In this document: in pieces, positions 42,196-53,764 of the stretch
Layout of the letters: the number at the start of each line of letters is the position of its first letter
Numbering within the stretch: position 1 is the first letter of the stretch
Source of the DNA: Fragilariopsis cylindrus CCMP1102
Taxonomy: Eukaryota; Bacillariophyta; Bacillariophyceae; Bacillariales; Bacillariaceae
Reading direction: 5' to 3'
Assembly (NCBI GenBank): GCA_900095095.1
Contig: FMBT01000498.1
Span: forward strand, 1 to 64,000
DNA: 64,000 nucleotides
Program-made: the position numbers and the translations under genes
The notes under the pieces: generated by a model
What the model was told of the DNA's origin: nothing
Seen by the model: the letters and a program-made list of their open reading frames with translations, nothing else
Database searches by the model: none

Positions 42196-43856
42196 TATGC
42201 ATATATATATAAATATATATATAAATATATACCGAAAGGAAGATAAAGAACAAATATCTGTCTACTAGCTAGATACAGAGAAACTTTCATTTCTTACAGT
42301 CGATGATGTCGACACTAAAACGATTTCTTCCGTTCACGGCGGGAACAGCGAGTGATAGGTGAATGTATTGATTAGCAAGGGCGTGATGCCCCTCTCATTA
42401 GTGCTGTACCTTACGGTAGGCAAGCAAAAAAAGCAATAATGATGCATTTTTTGTCTGGTCTTGTCAATGTTTAGAGGCGCGAACATCAAGAAAGATTTGT
42501 CATTCGGTACCATACAACGGCATTAATACGTCGTCTCTCGTTAACTAGCGTTAAGCACTTTATACGAATAAGAGGTGTACCTATAAACTTGACGCGATAA
42601 TTTGCAAAAACTGAAGACTCATCGATTTCGACTTCGATTTTCAGGGGTGAGGCGGAGGGAGAACCTTATTAAAGAAACAATATCGATGAAACGTACTTGA
42701 TATAGTAGTTGGCTACAGTAGTTGTAAATTCTTTTCGTCGGCTTGGATGTCCCGGTATACCATACCATTTGAAAGAACCAGCGTATTTCCATCCGTTCAT
42801 AATACATACAAGTAATGGCATTGTTTTAATCCTCTTTATTTATTATTATTGTTTCGTTTTGTGTTTGTGTCGTTAAAGGATGAAAGTATATACAAGGGAG
42901 TAGATTATTTTTGTTTTTTGACCTTAGTTTTCAAAACGAAATAATAATGTGAGCCATGAAATTTAGAAACAAGCAAGGCTCATCCAAGTGGATAAAAAAT
43001 AATGTCCAAAGATATATAAGATCCAAATTTTTAACTCCTTGTCGATGTTAATTTTTTTTGCTGCGCCTTAAAATCAATCACCCCCTGCAAAAACCGAACT
43101 ATGATTTCTCTCGGCACCCTCTCGGAAACCGTTTATAAGTGTGATTGAATTACTCTATTTTTATAAAAAAAGCGATATGAAGGGCGTAAGGACGCTGAGA
43201 GGGGTTCGCGCACTGTGAAGACTAGATTATCGCCAAAGCTTTTCGAATTTGGTTAGACGTCATCAAAAAACATTGTTATATAGGCTAAAACAAAAAAAAA
43301 CAGAAAAAAAATTCGAAAACCCCTAAGTTCGGGAATTTAATAAATCAATCGATCTCCCCTAACGGTTGATTTCGTTTTTATTTTTCGAATTGGGTTTACC
43401 ACTGCCGTTGAGAAAAGATTTCAACTTCCATAAGAAACATCGATACTGTCTGTAGCTACAATGGAATTCGGTCGTTGTTTCGCTCTTAAATAATTGGATA
43501 ATTCGAATTATCGTGCACCTCGAGCGAGGTGTTACAGTACATAGGCAGGAGGGTGCACCAAGGCGAACTTCAGCATAGTTATTTAGTTCTCCGAATTATC
43601 CATCCATCCATGCATTGTGTGCATGAATGCATACCGGTACTGAAGAAAGAAACAAAAAGTAAAAAGTACGACCGTTGATTGAATTGAATGAATGGGTGTG
43701 AGTTGTGTAGAATCCCCATCAAAATTATCAACGTTATTGTGTTACTTTTTGTCATATATTATCTTTACCGAACATTGTCATCGTAAAAGTCTAAAAACTT
43801 ACTACGCAGTAATCAAATCAAATCAAATCAAATCAAATCAAATCAAATCAAACACC
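42196..43856. other. Intergenic, no gene seen
   Basis: AT-rich. Ends in eight AATCA pentamers (43812-43850) directly before the FAS1 start codon. Nothing else structured was found. The GGGGTTCGCGCAC stretch near 43200 is not a tRNA. Confidence 0.5.
43812..43850. repeat. (AATCA)n microsatellite in the FAS1 gene leader
   Basis: About eight perfect AATCA units ending 6 bp before the ATG at 43857, so most likely within the 5' UTR. Confidence 0.9.
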
Positions 43857-45020
43857 ATGAGAATCATCATTCCATCAGTACTACTGTCTGCGCTCCTTTC
43901 CATCACTGGCGTACAAGGACAAGTACCTCCTATCTGCAAATCTACAGATCCTACAAATGCCGCTTTAAACAAACTAGAAAATGGAACAATCTGTAAGTAG
44001 TTCCTTCTTCTGCTTCTTCTTCTGCTTGATTTTTGTTTTTGTTTCGTTTCGTTTGTCTGTTTTACTTAATTCGTTTATTAAATCTCTCGTCACGTCATCG
44101 GTGCTGCTACTTACGACTAATGGTACTTACAGTACGACAAATACTCATCTACAGTTATTATTCGAGAAATATTATTTCTAACGTACAAAATCCTATCTAT
44201 ATTCTCTTTTTCTCTTTCTTTTACATTAGATGATCTTTTATGTGGGACTGGATCGCCTTTCACTGATGCCCCCAACCCTCAGTTTACAATATTTTGTACT
44301 GCGTTAAACATATCTAAATTAGCTACAACCAAATCGATTTTACAAAACGTTATTGCTAGAGAGGTTACTGTTTTCGCACCCGTCGACGCTGCTTTCGCTT
44401 TTATCCCTGCCGCGGACCTTCAGGACCTTATTACAGAACAAGATAAGTTAGCAAGAATTATAGAGTTACACATTAGTGATGGAAGATTACCTACTTCCGA
44501 TCTTGACTGTAATACGGAAATTCCCGCTATTAACACTCAAGTCGAAATAGATAGTACTTTGCCTAGACCTAGTGTTCAAGAATCAAGAACAAAATGTACT
44601 ACAGCAGGAACGTCGTTTCAAATCGGACCGGGTAACAATGTGCCTGCTGATTGGCCTAAAATTGGTTCACCGATCAATTTATTCAACCAAGCATCTTTTC
44701 CTGCAAATCCAGAAGTATCATCCAATTTAGCCGGTTTATTTAGTTCAAATATCAATGTTTGTAACGGTGTTGTTCAAGTTGTAAATAATTTCCTCCAACC
44801 TTTCCCCCACAACAACGGAAGCAAGGGTGGAAAGGGAGGAAAGGGAAGTAAAGGCTATTATAACGATAGTAAGTCTAGTAAGTCTAGAAAGATGGGTGGT
44901 CGTGCACTTGATCAAGACATGATTAATGAAAAAGATGAAGACAACTCCTCGCACGATCGACGCAAACGACTACTCGAATCTTTAGTAGAACCCAACGGTA
45001 ACATTGAACAATTGGACTAA
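43857..45020 (+). CDS. Secreted FAS1 (fasciclin) protein with Lys/Ser/Gly-rich tail
   Basis: Two exons (43857-43992 and 44230-45020), intact. Signal peptide MRIIIPSVLLSALLSITGVQ, cleaved near GVQG-Q. One FAS1 domain covers about residues 60-245. It shows the H1-like FTIFCTALNISKL, the REVTVFAPVDAAFAFIPAAD core (family: TVFAPTNxAF), a short LHISDGRL (family YH box) and NVCNGVVQVVNNFLQP (H2 box). The tail is NNGSKGGKGGKGSKGYYNDS followed by KSSKSRK, a Lys/Ser/Gly pattern like silica-associated diatom peptides, then an acidic/basic end with DRRKRLLES. FAS1 domains mediate adhesion at cell surfaces and matrices. The tail suggests polyamine-like or silica/polysaccharide interaction; this is inference. 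Only one FAS1 domain, no GPI signal. Confidence 0.85.
43993..44229 (+). other. Intron of the FAS1 gene
   Basis: GTAAGT donor and ACATTAG acceptor, 237 bp, phase 1. It joins LENGT-I to YDLLCGTGSPF in an uninterrupted frame. Confidence 0.92.
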
Positions 45021-45482
45021 ATAGAAGAAACAAATGTTCCTTTTACGTTCATTCTTTTGATTGGGTCACGTAACGTAACACACACACACACACACACGTA
45101 AATCAAGATACGATGAAGTAATATAATAGTCGTAATTACGTTATATTGTTGTTGATGTGATTGAGAGGTCGGGTGCAATAATAAACTGTATTGCTGTTAT
45201 TATTGTGCTGTATAACCGATCTACTATTTATTTGTTTGCGGCGGGGGGTTGGGTGCAATTTTTATCTTAAAATTTGTGCTGTTTACCGACTTTCTGTTGT
45301 GCTATTATCTACTGGTATAAAATTAATGATAAAGATAATGATTTTAACTTTAACTTTCTAGGAGTCGAGACTATTAGTAATAGGTAGCTAGCTAGACAGA
45401 GCTTCTTCTTCATTTGGTCCTTTGTTCCTTCTGTTCTTCCATAGTATGATTGAGTACAATAGATACATCAGTTCCGATCTTT

Positions 45483-45555
45483 TTGTTCGTTTGTTTGTTT
45501 GTTTGTTTGTTTGTTTGTTTGTTTGTTTGTTTGTTTGTTTGTTTGTTTGTTTGAA
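45483..45555. repeat. (GTTT)n microsatellite
   Basis: About 17 near-perfect GTTT units. Confidence 0.95.
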
Positions 45556-46557
45556 AACGTACTAATAATATAACGACTCTTTATGTAGAATATCAAATGC
45601 TGACAACAATATATGCAAACTACGGTATAAACAAATAAACAAAGATTTTAGGAGTTGGTATTATATAATACATACATTAGTACTTTATTACAGACTACTT
45701 TAATACACACCAGATATGTTGGTTGGTTAGTTAGGTAGTTAGTTTGCTAGTGTTAGGTAGTTTGTTAGTGTTGAACTGGATGGATCCATAATGAACTTCC
45801 ATGGACATACTTAATGAAGGGAATATCATTAGCCTAGATTACTTTTAATAATAATATATTCATACCAAATTGACCATGATGGTTTATAATTATCTGAAGC
45901 TGAATTAGATAATCCGAATGGTGGACTGGGTAATGTTCCCCAAAAATGTGTTCATACCACTTGTCGTCAATTCAATAGAGCATAACCCCAATGCAAGAAG
46001 AAGATTCTAGCTTCGATCTTGTATTGATTCATGATTGTGGATGTTCAATATATCATGTACTACTAAACAGAAAGAAAAAATCAAGGCAGATAAATGTCTC
46101 GTTCATTAGGTTAATTATAAGGTGATCAGTCGTCATTGTTTTTCTGTCGAACGAAGCAAAATGTTGTTCTGTACCACTTTTTTTTTCTTCGGTGAGTGAA
46201 AAAAGAAAAGAAAAAGAGATTCCATTCGAATCGATAAAACTACCGCGCCATACTAGTTCATTCATTCATGATGGTGCTTGTATTCCTCTACCCAATATAA
46301 ACACGAGGACGGAAACCTTCCATAAGGTGTAGCAATGATAATACAAATAATCACGACAACTCAAGAACGAAGAATCTTTTTTAGAGTCAACTTGACACGA
46401 GCGACGATAAGTTTACTAGAATTTTACACAACGATTTCTTGGATTGCTTGATTGATTGATTCGCGCCATCGATCAGCTGGATTTTTTTTTTAATTTGAGC
46501 GGATGATGTGATGGCGCGCGCCAAAAGCGGGGTGTACACACTCTTCGTAGCATCTAC

Positions 46558-46575
46558 GGGGGGGGGGGGGGGGGG
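46558..46575 (+). repeat. Homopolymer of 18 G
   Basis: Uninterrupted G run flanked by ATCTAC and ACCGACC. It could form a G-quadruplex. Its true length is uncertain in any sequencing. Confidence 0.9.
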
Positions 46576-47173
46576 ACCGACCTACCGTACTAGCACCGTC
46601 AAACTGCCCAGAATTCATTTGACACGAAATCAAAAGCACACATTTCAGCGGTTAAGTACTTCTCAAGCTTCAAGTACGAAGTACGAGTAGTACACCCCTT
46701 TAGTACCAGGCTAAACGAAAATATCAGAACCATTCTTTCTTTCTTTATTATTTGTAAGGGTTCAAACAAATTTACTAACAAGTATTACAACTGAAGGTAG
46801 ACGCATTATGATTATCTACTATTACTGGTGTATTTTAATAGTTAGTTTTATTATAGCACGTATTATATAAATTGTATAGCTACTGTATCGATATTGATCG
46901 ATTTTAGCGTGTTTATATAATGTATGTGTATGTATAAAGTTACGTCAAATAGAAGGGAGTAAACGTGCAAGCGGTATGTGGATGTGCATGGATGTGCACT
47001 CACTCACTCACTACTTACTAGCTTACTAGCTTATAAACACGAATAACAAAACGGTGGCGGTGATTTGATACATATTCAAGGTATTCGTCGTTGTCTTCTT
47101 GCTTGCCTGGCTGTCTACATTTTTTCTTTTCTTTCTCTCTCTCTCTCTCTTTTTTTCTTCTCAATAACAAAAC

Positions 47174-48823
47174 TTATCGCCAAGATGATGATGATAATGG
47201 TGGTGGCATCATACGAGGACGAAAGTTCCGTTGCTGTATCGTCGTGCAATAACGATTGTGAGGAGGATGGTGGTTCTTACTCTTATTATGGTGACTTGTG
47301 GTGGTAGTGAAAGCTCTAGTAGCAGTAGTAGTGGTGGTCCTGCCGTCGTTGATGGCATTCGTAGTCTTATTTTCAATTTCATCGTCGTCATTGTCACTAT
47401 CGTCGTCGTCATCGTCGTCACTACTATCACTTTCGTCATCATCATCATCGTCATCATTACTACTACTATCACTGTCACTACTATCATCCGAATCGGTGGT
47501 TCCAGTCAGTGACGGTGTTTCATTTCCTGTATCATTATTCCTAGTTGTCACAGAAGCAGGAGTAGTAATGATAGTATCAAAGGATCTCGCATCCGAATCT
47601 GCTAAAGCTTGTGCTAACTTTACCGAGCGACGACTTGATATAGTAGATTTTTGTCCCAATAATTCTTCTTGTTCATAAAGTGTCAACGACGACGTGCTGC
47701 ATTTTTCATTAGCATCATCATCATCAAAAGACGATGATGATAATGACAATGACAATGATGATGAGTCGTAATCATTTTTATAATTGGTATTATTATTCCT
47801 CCGTCGGAATTGTTCTTGCAATCGAAGGATAGTTCGTGAATGTGTCTTCCGATATCTTTTTGCATCCGGTATTACTGCCCATTCTAATCCACGGACATGA
47901 GTAGGTAAATTGAGTTCCATGTCAATTGACCTTGTTCTTTCTGAAGCTGCAGCTGCTGCAGTGGTAGTGGTAGTGATGTCCTCGGACGACAACAACAACG
48001 ACGGGGACGACGACGACCGAGGTTCATTATCATCCTTATCTACCGTATTGTGACGTTTCCGTTTTTTCGTCGTAGTACTAGTGGTAGAAATTGTGGCGGT
48101 GCCGGTAGCAGTAGCAGTAGCAGCGATACGGCGTTGTTTCAGTCGTTCTCGTTGGAAGAAATTATAAACATCCTCTTTAAAGTTATTGTCCTCATCTTCA
48201 TTTTCATCTAATGATGGATAGTTATTGTTGTCTTCTTGCTTATAATTATAATTATCATTATCATTATCACAATTATTATTATTACTATTCTGATTACAGT
48301 CATTGACAATCTCATGAAAGACAAGATTGGCACGTTGTACTTCGATGGGATGATACCGTTTGAAATTACGTGAGACTCTTTGATTGGATCTCAGTATTTC
48401 TTTTCGTTCTTCTTTGGTCCACCATAAATTAGCTTTTGTAGTACATGTTGATGTTGATGTTCCAGTAGTAGTAGTTGCAGTAGCAGTTGCAGTAGCAGTT
48501 GAGGTTGATGTTGATGCTGTTGTTGAAAAGAATGAGGCAGATGTTAACAATGGAATGTAGGTCACATTCTTATTAATTCGAACCACACGATCACGGTCAC
48601 GGACACGGACACCAGTCTTTTTCTTCTGCTTTTCATTTTTTTTGTCAGTCGTCACCACCATCAACGATGACGGTGACGATGACAACAAGGCATCGTCAGC
48701 ATCAGAAGGCGATATTAGCTGTAACTGTGGCTGTGGTAGGAATGTCTGTTGTTCTTGTTCTTGTTTCTCGTCATTTTGATGAGCAAGTTTCGGAGGAGGA
48801 CCCTCACAACATACGACACCCAT
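47174..48823 (-). CDS. Uncharacterised protein with N-terminal MGVVCC lipidation signal
   Basis: 549 residues, single intact exon. It starts MGVVCCEGPPPK: Gly2 fits N-myristoylation and Cys5/Cys6 fit palmitoylation, so a peripheral membrane location is likely. Three conserved-looking islands stand in low-complexity sequence: LWWTKEERKEILRSNQRVSR followed by NFKRYHPIEVQRANLVFHEI; MELNLPTHVRGLEWAVIPDA followed by KRYRKTHSRTILRLQEQFRR; and LYEQEELLGQKSTISSRRSV with KLAQALADSDA. I have seen similar islands in unnamed diatom proteins but know no function. The rest is Thr/Ser/Ala repeats and a long Asp/Ser acidic tract (about 430-490). The frame is open through all of it, so this region of the assembly is clean. 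Confidence 0.7.
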   Translation of the reverse strand: MGVVCCEGPPPKLAHQNDEKQEQEQQTFLPQPQLQLISPSDADDALLSSSPSSLMVVTTDKKNEKQKKKTGVRVRDRDRVVRINKNVTYIPLLTSASFFSTTASTSTSTATATATATTTTGTSTSTCTTKANLWWTKEERKEILRSNQRVSRNFKRYHPIEVQRANLVFHEIVNDCNQNSNNNNCDNDNDNYNYKQEDNNNYPSLDENEDEDNNFKEDVYNFFQRERLKQRRIAATATATGTATISTTSTTTKKRKRHNTVDKDDNEPRSSSSPSLLLSSEDITTTTTAAAAASERTRSIDMELNLPTHVRGLEWAVIPDAKRYRKTHSRTILRLQEQFRRRNNNTNYKNDYDSSSLSLSLSSSSFDDDDANEKCSTSSLTLYEQEELLGQKSTISSRRSVKLAQALADSDARSFDTIITTPASVTTRNNDTGNETPSLTGTTDSDDSSDSDSSSNDDDDDDDESDSSDDDDDDDSDNDDDEIENKTTNAINDGRTTTTTATRAFTTTTSHHNKSKNHHPPHNRYCTTIQQRNFRPRMMPPPLSSSSWR

Positions 48824-50486
48824 TTTATTTGAATTATACTGTAGTGCTACAGTGTTTACAGTAGGAACAGTATATACAGTAGTAGTCTTGTGGGTATGTT
48901 AGTTCGATTTGATTTGATTGATTCGAAGGACCTTTTTATTATAATACGACAACACGGACGGACAACGAATTGAAGAAGGGGTAGTAGGTAGGAATAAAAA
49001 ATAGAATAGTACAAAAAAGGCTGTGTGAGTGAGTGACGTGAGGTGATCAATTCCTAATATATCTGATATAGCAGCGGAGGACTTTAGCGTGAAATACCAC
49101 AACCAACGGACGGCAACACATCACAACATGAACGGACTGGACTGGACTTACCTTGGCGGGGTTATAAATTGATAAAATCAATTCTACAGAAAGTGCAGGC
49201 TGCCTGTGATCACTTCAATTCCGATCGGATAGGACAAGAGGACTTATTGGGCGATAGAGATTGATAGCTCTCGAAGTAGTAAGATGATAACGATAGATAA
49301 TAGTAATATGTATACTGTGTATACTATACGGATTGGGTTTTATGGAGCAATTGTGATTGATTATGATGTTGAAGGAAGAATACACGATACTACAAGATGG
49401 CGTAGGTGCTGTAACAGGTACGACCGTGACTTATTATATACTAATGCATTGTGCCGTCTCGAATTAATTGTCACTTTTTAAGATGGTGGCTTCTTCTGCG
49501 GCATTCTGCTTTTCTCTGCATTCGTGCACCAAAGAGGAAAAAGGAAAGGAAACGAAGTGGCATTTTTGAAGACTTGAAGCTTGATTTAGGAGGCGAGGAG
49601 AGGGTAGATCGAAAAAACCGATAAGTTAGTCATGTCATACATTAAAAGTACATTACGACTAGGTATTATTAAAAATTATGATTGACTCACACGTTTTTGT
49701 TCCAATCACACGTGTTTCAATAATCTACCGCGACCAAGCATTTTCTTTATGGTTCTCTTCCACCTTTTAATTAAAGGTTGTCACGCCTGGTAAAATTTTC
49801 AATGAGCATAAGTGTTTGGTTGCGAAGGAATTTTGTTTGCTGTCGTATACTTGTACTTTTGTTGTTTCACATTTCCATGCGTTGAGCCGGGGGAGCTGCA
49901 AAACCATATTTGGGGGAACGAAACCCGATTATTAATTATTACTTGGCTTCACTCCCCCGAAATCATTCATTATGGCTCTACTACGACTGAATGACGTACT
50001 GGCAGTATTCTCTACTACTACACAAAGAAGAATGCAGTCACGACGACAACGACATATCATCGTCATCATCCGATCATACAGTACTGTAGTATTACCCCAT
50101 TGACGATTATTTCTTCTGACCAAGTTTCACACTGTTTCAGTCCAGGAGTGTGCGTAAGTTAGTTGCAAGAAATAACCAACCAAGCAGTGGTCGCCGCTGG
50201 ACGAGTGATTGAAGTAAAAAAGAAACCCCCATCATAATCTACAGTACGTTCAAGTCAGTATTCAACGTTTTCTCAATATATCTACCGCAAACGATCCATC
50301 GAGAGAAAAAAAAAGTGAATCGAATCAAATTGAATCGAATCGAATCAAGCTAGTGAGTGAGTGAGTGAGTGAGTGAGTGATAGAGTGAGTGATAGAGTTA
50401 GGAAGAACAAAAAGAAGAGTTTGGCGGACCTACGAAAATCGGATTGCAACAATAACAACAACAACAATAACGAAAATACATACAGA
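48824..50486. other. Divergent intergenic region
   Basis: Between the MGVVCC and ABC1K genes, so promoters of both. It contains a GTGA tetramer run at about 50351-50382 upstream of the ABC1K start. No gene seen. Confidence 0.5.
50351..50394. repeat. (GTGA)n run in the ABC1K leader
   Basis: About eight GTGA units, then GTGATAGAGT repeats, roughly 95-135 bp upstream of the ABC1K start codon. Confidence 0.85.
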
Positions 50487-53400
50487 ATGATGATATCCTG
50501 TTGTCGCTGCTCGTCGATACTACTCGTGGCACTGTTGCTTCCAGCAGTAGTGGAAGGATTTCGATCTGCGTCACCACTGGTTTCGGTAGGACAACAACAA
50601 CAACAACAACAACAACACCAAGATCGACAACAACGACAACGACGATCAGGAGTAGGTCCTTTGTTTGCGACTGGAGGTAACTGGAATGATTTAACTACGA
50701 AACTTTTAACAACTCCTACTAATGCTGCTAGTGGTGGTGGAACTGCAACTGCAACCACGGAGGGTGTCTCTACTTTAATTGATACAATCCAATCACTATT
50801 ACAACACTCTCTTGACCAAGGACAATTAGTACTACAACATATGAATGAATTATTTGTATCTTTAGTATCATCCTTGACTGCAATAATTCCTTCTTCCAAT
50901 ATTAATTTTGATACGGTCTCCTCCATACAACCACTATTAGATCAATTCAAACAAGCAGTGGTGTCGATTGGTATCTTATCCAATGACGATGCCATGAAAG
51001 TGATTCAGTCTATTAATACCGCATTTAGTGTCTTAAATACACCCGAATCCATTGTGGTTTCCGCTATTCTCTCGTATGTGGTAATTAATTCGGTCATGAC
51101 CTGGAGTGATTCACCACCACCGGGTCGACCGTATCCCAAAGGAAAATATGATCCCATAAGTGCACGGATTTATTTTGATAGTCGACCATTACAAGTATTG
51201 GCACGAAGTGTCACCATTACCGTAAAATCCTTATCCTTTGCCATGAAATTAGCACAAGATAAATTTATCGGTGGTGAAGAGACATGGCAAAAAAATCAAG
51301 AACAACGTGGATTAGAATTAGCACAATTATTAACCGAACTGGGTCCCACCTTTATCAAAAGTAAGTCCACAATCAAATCAAATCAATAGAAATAAAACAA
51401 AATAAAATAATTAGTACTCACAACACACACACAAGAAGCAAACAATCTTGTACCTTGACGTTTCGATTCCCTTTTTTGTTTCTTACACAACATGTCTCTT
51501 GTTTTTGTTTTGCCTATTTTTCTTTTCTTTGTATCATCATTCGTGTTTAACTTGCACACAAACACACCCGTTGCAAACCAAAACAAAACAGTCGGTCAAT
51601 CATTATCGATTCGTGCGGATATATTATCACCGGCCTATATTAAGGGTTTGTCCTCCTTACAAGATAATGTTCCTGCTTTTGATACAGCCACAGCCATAGA
51701 AATTTTAGAAGAAGAATGGGGTGTTCCGGTGGGAGATGTCTTAGAAGGTGGTTTATTGGAGTCGGCAAAACCAGTGGCGGCGGCATCCTTAGGTCAAGTA
51801 TATAAAGCTCAACTGAAGGGGAGTGGTGTGGAGGTGGCGATTAAAGTCCAACGGCCGAAAATAACCACACAAATTGCCTTAGATATGCATTTGTTGCGTG
51901 AATTTGCACCCATTGCACGCAGGACGTTCAATCTTGCTACCGATACGGAAGGTACCGTCGATGCCTGGGGGGCAGGGTTCGTGGATGAATTAGATTACCT
52001 CCAGGAGGCAAGTAATGGAAAATATTTTTCCGAACAAATTTTAAAAACTTCCTTGAAAGATGTGGTTTTAGCACCAGAAGTCATTGATGAATATACATCC
52101 GGGAAAGTACTGGTCACGGGATGGGTGGATGGTGAACGTCTGGATCGATCCAGTCAAGAGGATGTATCCGTACTTTGTTCGATTTGTATGAATACGTATT
52201 TATCTATGATGCTTGAAATGGGGATGTTACATTGTGATCCTCATCCGGGCAATTTACTTCGAACGCCAGATGGAAAATTATGTATATTAGACTGGGGGAT
52301 GGTAACCACTCTCCCACCTGGCTTACAATTAACATTACTTGAACATATGGCTCACTTAACAAGTGGTGATTATGCGGAAGTTCCACGGGATTTGTACTTA
52401 TTAGGTTTTGTTCCAGCCGATAAGGAAAAGGTGATTGAAGATAGTGGTGTTGTTGATGTATTAGCAGATATTTATGGACAATGGACGTCAGGGGGTGGTA
52501 TGGCAAGCATCAATGCGAACGATGTATTGGTTCAAATTCAAGACCTAGCATCCACGAGGGGTAATTTATTTCAGATTCCACCCTACTTTGCCTACATTGC
52601 CAAATCATTTTCAGTCTTAGAGGGTATTGGTCTATCGAATGATTCGAAATATAGTATTATCAATGAATGTTTACCGTATATTAGTAATCGATTGTTAACT
52701 GATCAAGATAAGATGGGTAATGCACTTAATTCGTTTATCTTTGGTCCTGGTAAAGACGATTTGGATACACGCTTAATTGATATAAATCGCATTGAACAAT
52801 TGGTAACTGGATTTGGCAACTTTACGGCATCATCAGCATCCGGATCATTGTCTACCCCGACGACAGTGACATCGGGGGTTGGTGACAACTCTACTACCAC
52901 GAGCACTTCCATCGGAATGCTTGAAAAGCAAGCTGATCAAGTATTAGATATTATTCTTACAGAAGATGAAACACCTCTTCAGCAAATATTGATCGAACAA
53001 TTATGTAAAATATTAGCTGCCAATACAAGATCATTATGGACGGAAGCTCGAGTTCGATCGGGAGTGTTACCTACGGGTCGGACCGTTTTAGGGACTATTG
53101 TAGATCCATTTGGTTTATTTCAAACGTCTCCTTTGGTCAATGCTGATGACCAAGATGAACGGGCTGTTCAAACAACGAAGGAACTAATAGCTTTGTTGAG
53201 TAGTGTTACTGATGGAGGAGGAGATGGTATCGACGTTCAGTCACTTAGCAATGAAGATCAGATTATCTTTTCTCGTGTATTAAGTCAAAAACTTTGGGAG
53301 CGTCGATCAGCCTTGATCAAATCATCAAATCGATTCGTAAATCAACTGCTACAACTAACTGCAACACGATTAGAAACACCAGAACGGGTACCAGTTGGTC

Positions 53401-53585
53401 AACGTACTCCAACAGTTGGTGTTTCATCGACATCATCGCAGGGTTCGGCTACTGCTACGGCAACGGCAACAACCGAAAGTGACGAATCATCATCATCCAA
53501 TAATAACATAAATTTTAGCAAGACAGCAACTACTTCACCACGATTACAGGAAGCCCGTGATCGACTGAATTCACTATCCACATAA
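50487..53585 (+). CDS. ABC1/UbiB-family atypical kinase, predicted plastid-targeted
   Basis: Two exons (50487-51360, 51592-53585), intact, about 955 residues. I chose the MetMet at 50487 because it directly begins a signal peptide (ISCCRCSSILLVALLLPAVV) ending VEGF-RSA. Phe at the cleavage point is the diatom plastid signature. A Gln/Arg transit-like stretch follows. The family's KxGQ motif is K291-I-G-Q294, built across the splice junction. Then come QDNVPAFD, the Ala-rich loop AAASLGQVYKA, VAIKVQRP (ATP Lys), HCDPHPGNLL (catalytic Asp/Asn) and LDWGM (metal Asp). In plants and algae plastid ABC1Ks regulate plastoquinone/tocopherol metabolism and plastoglobules. The C-terminal 250 residues carry Ser/Thr-rich inserts. 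Substrate unknown. Confidence 0.92.
51361..51591 (+). other. Intron of the ABC1K gene
   Basis: GTAAGT donor at 51361 and AAAACAG acceptor ending at 51591, 231 bp, phase 1. The split codon (A+TC, Ile) completes the conserved KIGQ motif, which confirms the junction. Confidence 0.95.
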
Positions 53586-53764
53586 ATAAATCTAAAAAAA
53601 ACATGTTCTGAGACTATGTAACTTAGTAATTAAAAGATCTAATAAATAAGTTTTGTTTTAATTCTTGTCCTTTTTTACTATAGTTTCTTTTCCTTATCTT
53701 TAAATATGTATTTTCAGTATGCATCGAATATTGTAGTCCTACCATCAGTTATACCACCTAGTGT

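Larger units (their letters stand above)
45021..47173. other. Intergenic with simple repeats
   Basis: Contains (CA)n near 45080-45097, a long (GTTT)n tract (about 45483-45555), GTTAG-type repeats near 45720-45770 and an 18-G homopolymer at 46558-46575. (CT)n near 47130. No gene recognised. Confidence 0.55.

Noticed and set aside
43190-43260. GGGGTTCGCGCAC block resembling a tRNA or small RNA
   Set aside because: No cloverleaf pairing could be found around it.
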